Below, in pieces: positions 7,694-9,638 of a stretch of 9,638 bases of DNA. The position numbers and the translations under genes are program-made. The stretch lies in NCBI GenBank assembly GCA_903901905.1, contig CAIUSQ010000256.1, positions 1-9,638 of the forward strand, in the 5' to 3' direction. Each line of letters starts with the position of its first letter. Positions within the stretch are counted from its first letter, which is position 1. The notes under the pieces were generated by a model. It did not search any database, had not been told where the DNA came from, and saw nothing but the letters and a program-made list of their open reading frames with translations. This DNA comes from an uncultured Actinomycetes bacterium (lineage in GTDB: Bacteria; Actinomycetota; Actinomycetes; Nanopelagicales; Nanopelagicaceae).

Positions 7694-8384
7694 TCTGGTT
7701 TATCCGCCAGTAATTGTCTTAGTAAAGGTTTTTTGGAAATACCTAGGATTACGATTTCACTTTCAAGGTCAAGATTATGTACCGCGAAAAGGTGGGGCAA
7801 TTCTTGCAATTAATCACGTGGGCTATTTGGATTTTGCAATTGCGGGAACGGCTGCCTTACCAGCAAAGCGATTCGTTCGTTTTATGGCAAAAAAAGAAAT
7901 CTTTAACCACAAAGTTGCCGGTCCACTCATGCGAGGAATGCACCATATAAATGTGGATCGAAGCAATGGAGGGCCATCTTTTGCTACGGCCCTTGATGCT
8001 CTTAAATCTGGAGAAATAATCGGGATCTTCCCAGAGGCAACAATCTCAGTTAGTTTTGAAATAAAGGAGATTAAATCAGGAGCAATTCGCCTTGCCGTTG
8101 AGTCAGGCTCTCCAATAGTTCCAACAATTGTTTGGGGTAGCCAGAGAGTCATTACTAAGGGATTAAAGCCCAACTTCAAACGAAATCACTTCCCTATTAC
8201 TGTTGCTTTCGGTGAACCTATCTTCTACGAACCTTCGGCAGATATAGAGCAGTCACAAATTCACTTACGGAAAGTGATGCTCGATTTGCTGCATAAAGTT
8301 CAGCAGAACTACCCCGACAGCCATGTGAGTCAGCGTTGGGCACCACTTCGTCTTGGTGGAACGGCGCCCGCTCCCCTAAACTAG
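7686..8384 (+). CDS. 1-acyl-sn-glycerol-3-phosphate acyltransferase-like (PlsC family)
   Basis: The 232-residue protein belongs to the PlsC/LPLAT acyltransferase family, which moves acyl chains to lysophospholipids or related acceptors at the cytoplasmic membrane face. The catalytic HX4D motif is His44-VGYL-Asp49 in NHVGYLD. The acceptor-binding block reads GIFPEAT (113-119), with Ala where FPEGT has Gly; I recall this variant in a known actinobacterial subgroup. A later block is [13 protein letters not shown] (about 142-154). Residues about 5-20 are hydrophobic and may anchor the protein. GTG 7686 is preferred because it places the conserved [13 protein letters not shown] segment at the N-terminus and overlaps the lipA stop (GTGGCTGA). 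An earlier in-frame start at 7614 would add 24 residues that merely read lipA out of frame. The product may acylate lysophosphatidate, but the acceptor is not proven. Confidence 0.88.
   Translation: MADLVYPPVIVLVKVFWKYLGLRFHFQGQDYVPRKGGAILAINHVGYLDFAIAGTAALPAKRFVRFMAKKEIFNHKVAGPLMRGMHHINVDRSNGGPSFATALDALKSGEIIGIFPEATISVSFEIKEIKSGAIRLAVESGSPIVPTIVWGSQRVITKGLKPNFKRNHFPITVAFGEPIFYEPSADIEQSQIHLRKVMLDLLHKVQQNYPDSHVSQRWAPLRLGGTAPAPLN
8353..8382 (+). promoter_or_regulatory. predicted internal promoter for the DUF4191 gene (leaderless)
   Basis: TTGGTG (8353-8358) and TAAACT (8377-8382) are 18 bases apart. The -10 ends 6 bases before ATG 8389, the same geometry as at lipB. The -10 overlaps the acyltransferase stop codon. 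No Shine-Dalgarno is visible before this ATG. The gene may therefore have its own leaderless transcript in addition to read-through from lipBA. This is sequence-based inference. Confidence 0.4.
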
Positions 8385-8388
8385 ATCC

Positions 8389-9063
8389 ATGTTCAAGAGA
8401 AAAGCTAAAGAAAAGAAGATCAAGACCCCCCGTTTTCAAACATTTCGTGATGCCTACGCCGTAACCAAACAGGTTAAGCCTTGGATATCGATCGCACTTA
8501 TCGCAGTCTTTCTTGTGACTTGGGCAATCGGAATTGGAATTGGAATCGCTATAGGTCAACCCGTTTATCTTGGATTTGTTTTTCTTCCAATTGCGCTTTT
8601 GGCGGCAATGCTTCTATTCACTCGCCAAGCAGGTAGTGCTGCATACGTCTCTATTGAAGGCCAGATCGGTGCCGGTGCTAGCGTTCTCATGTCAATTCGC
8701 AAAGGTTGGACAACTACGCCAGCAGTAGCTGTTTCTCGTAATCAAGATATGGTGCACAGAAGTGTTGGTCGCGCCGGAATAGTTATTAGTGGCGAAGGCA
8801 GCGATTCTGTTAGACAAATGATGAGCGATGAGCGAAAGAAAGCTGAACGCTTTGCTCCAGGAGTGCCCGTTATTGAAATTTTAATTGGCAACGAAGAGAA
8901 TCGAACACCAATTAAAAAACTGCAAAGAGAGATGCGCCGACTACCTAAGAAGTTGACAGCGCACCAGATGCGTGAAGTTCGTGCGCGCCTAAAGGCAGTT
9001 GGAGGAATGTCAATGCCAATTCCTAAAGGACCAATGCCAACTCGCGGTGGAAAAGTTCGTTAA
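8389..9063 (+). CDS. DUF4191 family membrane protein (Rv2219-like)
   Basis: The 224-residue protein of unknown function has a basic N-terminus (MFKRKAKEKK), two closely spaced membrane helices (about 32-55 and 59-77), and a cytoplasmic C-terminal domain. Conserved family features include VHRSVGRAGIVISGEG (122-137), PVIEILIGN (160-168), LPKKLTAHQM (185-194) and a KGPMPT tail (213-218). These match the mycobacterial protein Rv2219, which lies directly after lipA there and before the RDD/glnA genes, as here. The glycine/isoleucine-rich stretch IGIGIGIAIG (47-56) lies in the first helix. The start is the ATG 4 bases after the acyltransferase stop. The role is unknown, but the conserved place between lipA and glnA argues against a chance neighbour. 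Confidence 0.9.
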   Translation: MFKRKAKEKKIKTPRFQTFRDAYAVTKQVKPWISIALIAVFLVTWAIGIGIGIAIGQPVYLGFVFLPIALLAAMLLFTRQAGSAAYVSIEGQIGAGASVLMSIRKGWTTTPAVAVSRNQDMVHRSVGRAGIVISGEGSDSVRQMMSDERKKAERFAPGVPVIEILIGNEENRTPIKKLQREMRRLPKKLTAHQMREVRARLKAVGGMSMPIPKGPMPTRGGKVR

Positions 9064-9104
9064 GTTCGAACCAATCTAGATTGACTGAACCGCTCGTGCA
9101 GGCC
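9060..9104 (-). pseudogene. C-terminal RDD coding remnant behind an in-frame TGA
   Basis: In the RDD-protein frame, after TGA (9105-9107), the minus strand continues GLHERFSQSRLVRT and ends with TAA at 9060-9062. Actinobacterial RDD homologues end with DRDGRGLHDRLAGT..VR-like sequence, so FDEDG-[stop]-GLHERF...LVRT places the TGA exactly on the conserved Arg. One C-to-T change in CGA would produce it. The tail also overlaps the last 4 bases of the DUF4191 gene. The 14-residue tail is either recent decay, translated by read-through, or the TGA is a sequencing error. Confidence 0.7.
9064..9083. repeat. two adjacent perfect palindromes between convergent genes
   Basis: GTTCGAAC (9064-9071) and CAATCTAGATTG (9072-9083) are each self-complementary and directly abutting. 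GAAC at 9087-9090 can extend pairing around the second one. They lie between the ends of the DUF4191 and RDD genes. No T-tract follows on either strand, so an intrinsic terminator is only weakly supported. The same bases also encode the RDD C-terminal remnant. Confidence 0.4.
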
Positions 9105-9431
9105 TCATCCATCTTCATCAAAGGTGATGGCAAAGATCACTGTTACTAACAATGAGCTTCGAATTAATGCTTGCAGAGCACTTATAGCCCCTCCATCTAA
9201 ATACCGCACAATTTTTATTCCAAAAATACGGTGACCTAGCGTTGCTCCCTGAAGCCAGGAAAGAATCAACGTCTGAGTAAAAAAAAGGCCTAGAACATTG
9301 AGAGGCCGGTTTGGAGCCGTAGCTCCTATGCCACCCGAGATCGCCGTAACGATGAAATAACAGGCCAGCCAATCAACCATCAAGGCGGCAAAGCGTCTGC
9401 CAAGGCTCACACGTTCAGCGGGATAACTCAT
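9105..9431 (-). CDS. RDD-family membrane protein, truncated at the C-terminus (Rv2219A-like)
   Basis: The 108-residue membrane protein of the RDD family shows the N-terminal RDD motif GRRFAALMVDWL (11-22, Arg12/13 and Asp20), then hydrophobic helices at about 16-35, 46-61 and 90-103, and the GATLGHRIFGIKIV block (62-75). The gene is the expected neighbour of glnA and DUF4191 in actinobacteria. The molecular role is unknown; some RDD proteins elsewhere act as ion exchangers. ATG 9431 is preferred to an upstream TTG (9455) because MSYPAERVSLGRR has a normal N-terminus and TATCCT lies exactly 6 bases before it. The frame stops after FDEDG, where homologues continue RGLHDR...; the missing tail is still encoded behind the TGA. 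Whether the truncated product is functional is not clear. Confidence 0.8.
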   Translation of the reverse strand: MSYPAERVSLGRRFAALMVDWLACYFIVTAISGGIGATAPNRPLNVLGLFFTQTLILSWLQGATLGHRIFGIKIVRYLDGGAISALQALIRSSLLVTVIFAITFDEDG

Positions 9432-9437
9432 ATGGCA

Positions 9438-9443
9438 AGGATA
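9438..9443 (-). promoter_or_regulatory. predicted -10 for a leaderless RDD-gene mRNA
   Basis: On the minus strand TATCCT ends 6 bases before the ATG at 9431, matching TAnnnT spacing for transcription starting at the A of ATG. No Shine-Dalgarno is visible and no strong -35 is seen. This site helps choose ATG 9431 over the upstream TTG. Confidence 0.4.
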
Positions 9444-9462
9444 ACCGCAGGCCAAGCAAGAA

Positions 9463-9500
9463 GTAACACGGATTTAACATACGGGTTATGTCTTTGACCT
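9463..9500 (+). promoter_or_regulatory. candidate GlnR-like operator array upstream of glnA
   Basis: GTAAC (9463-9467), TTAAC (9474-9478), GTTAT (9485-9489) and GACCT (9496-9500) are spaced by exactly 6 bases each, an 11-base period. The actinobacterial GlnR consensus is gTnAC-n6-GaAAC repeated with 6-base gaps. The first and third sites fit well (5/5 and 4/5); the second and fourth are degenerate. TAAC/GTTA at 9475-9488 also form a small inverted repeat. The location, 87-124 bases before glnA, suits nitrogen control. It is inferred from pattern only and no GlnR gene is in the window. Confidence 0.3.
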
Positions 9501-9586
9501 CATCTGGACTTAGGGTTTGACTACAAAAGCGTGCCAGGATCTCAATGTTGAGCAAGGTGCGCATCACATGTGAAATTGGGAGAAGC

Positions 9587-9638
9587 ATGTTTAAGAATGC
9601 AGCTGAGATTTTTGCCTTCATCAAAAAGGAAGATGTCA
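9587..9638 (+). CDS. glnA: glutamine synthetase type I, N-terminal fragment
   Basis: Only 17 complete codons are in the window, reading MFKNAAEIFAFIKKEDV, which matches the MFKNADEVLKFIKDEDV-like start of actinobacterial GlnA. The enzyme makes glutamine from glutamate, ammonia and ATP in the cytoplasm. GGGAGAAG directly upstream (9578-9585) is a good ribosome binding site and sets the start at 9587, although an in-frame ATG exists at 9545. Placement next to the RDD gene and downstream of lipBA agrees with the conserved actinobacterial order. The upstream 155-base region (9432-9586) has no gene and holds the divergent control region, including the GlnR-like array and a TTGACT at 9517-9522 without a clear matching -10. 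Confidence 0.9.
   Translation, partial: MFKNAAEIFAFIKKEDV

Noticed and set aside
9105..9107. Genome-wide UGA reassignment as the explanation of the RDD stop
   Set aside because: lipB and lipA in the same window end with TGA at normal family length and with overlapping downstream starts, so UGA works as a stop here.
9432..9455. Alternative TTG start of the RDD gene adding 8 residues
   Set aside because: ATG 9431 fits family N-termini and has TAnnnT at leaderless spacing; the extension includes odd Cys/His residues and has no ribosome site.
9564..9573. TCACATGTGA palindrome, and CTCAATGTTGAG at 9541-9552, in the glnA leader
   Set aside because: Both are short palindromes without a second copy or a known consensus at this place; chance cannot be excluded, so they are not called as operators.
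9545..9586. In-frame ATG 14 codons upstream of glnA
   Set aside because: GlnA proteins start with MFKN-like sequence, and GGGAGAAG sits right before ATG 9587; the upstream codon has no Shine-Dalgarno.

Overview
The window looks like a chromosomal segment of a streamlined, low-GC actinobacterium. The base composition is moderate to AT-leaning. The gene order lpd/dlaT - TIGR01777 epimerase - lipB - lipA - DUF4191 - RDD - glnA is the actinobacterial one known from Mycobacterium tuberculosis (Rv2215, Rv2216, lipB, lipA, Rv2219, Rv2219A, glnA1). Short intergenic gaps, stop/start overlaps and unusual base composition for an actinobacterium fit freshwater acI/Nanopelagicales-type bacteria. That placement is an inference, not something read from a marker gene.

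Layout. Positions 1-43 hold the last codons of dihydrolipoamide dehydrogenase. They are followed on the plus strand by a two-lipoyl-domain E2 acyltransferase (59-1732) and, one base later, a TIGR01777-family epimerase (1734-2630). On the minus strand and convergent with these are an MMPL-family transporter (3876-6023) and an FAD-dependent amine-oxidase-like enzyme (2616-3779). A short reading frame of unclear status (3772-3864) lies between the two. From 6108 the plus strand carries lipB, lipA and an acylglycerophosphate acyltransferase-like gene with overlapping ends, then a DUF4191 membrane protein (8389-9063). A minus-strand RDD-family membrane protein (9105-9431) follows, and the first 17 codons of glnA begin at 9587.

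Functional links. LipB transfers octanoyl groups to carrier domains and LipA inserts sulfur to make lipoate. The E2 encoded upstream carries two lipoylation sites and lpd reoxidises the dihydrolipoyl arm, so cofactor synthesis and its main client enzymes are neighbours. The MMPL/FAD pair interrupts the block between the epimerase and lipB, and the acyltransferase sits between lipA and DUF4191, relative to the M. tuberculosis order.

Main points for a second look. (1) The RDD gene has an in-frame TGA exactly where homologues have a conserved Arg, and the missing C-terminal tail is still encoded in the same frame behind it. (2) A 30-codon frame overlapping the FAD-enzyme start resembles the C-terminus of a Gfo/Idh/MocA oxidoreductase. 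(3) Three starts without a Shine-Dalgarno sequence all have TAnnnT exactly 6 bases upstream, which predicts leaderless mRNAs. (4) An 11-bp-phased GTnAC-like array precedes glnA. I see no defence system, CRISPR array, mobile element, tRNA or rRNA, and no clearly new multi-gene system. No gene-free stretch exceeds about 155 bases.
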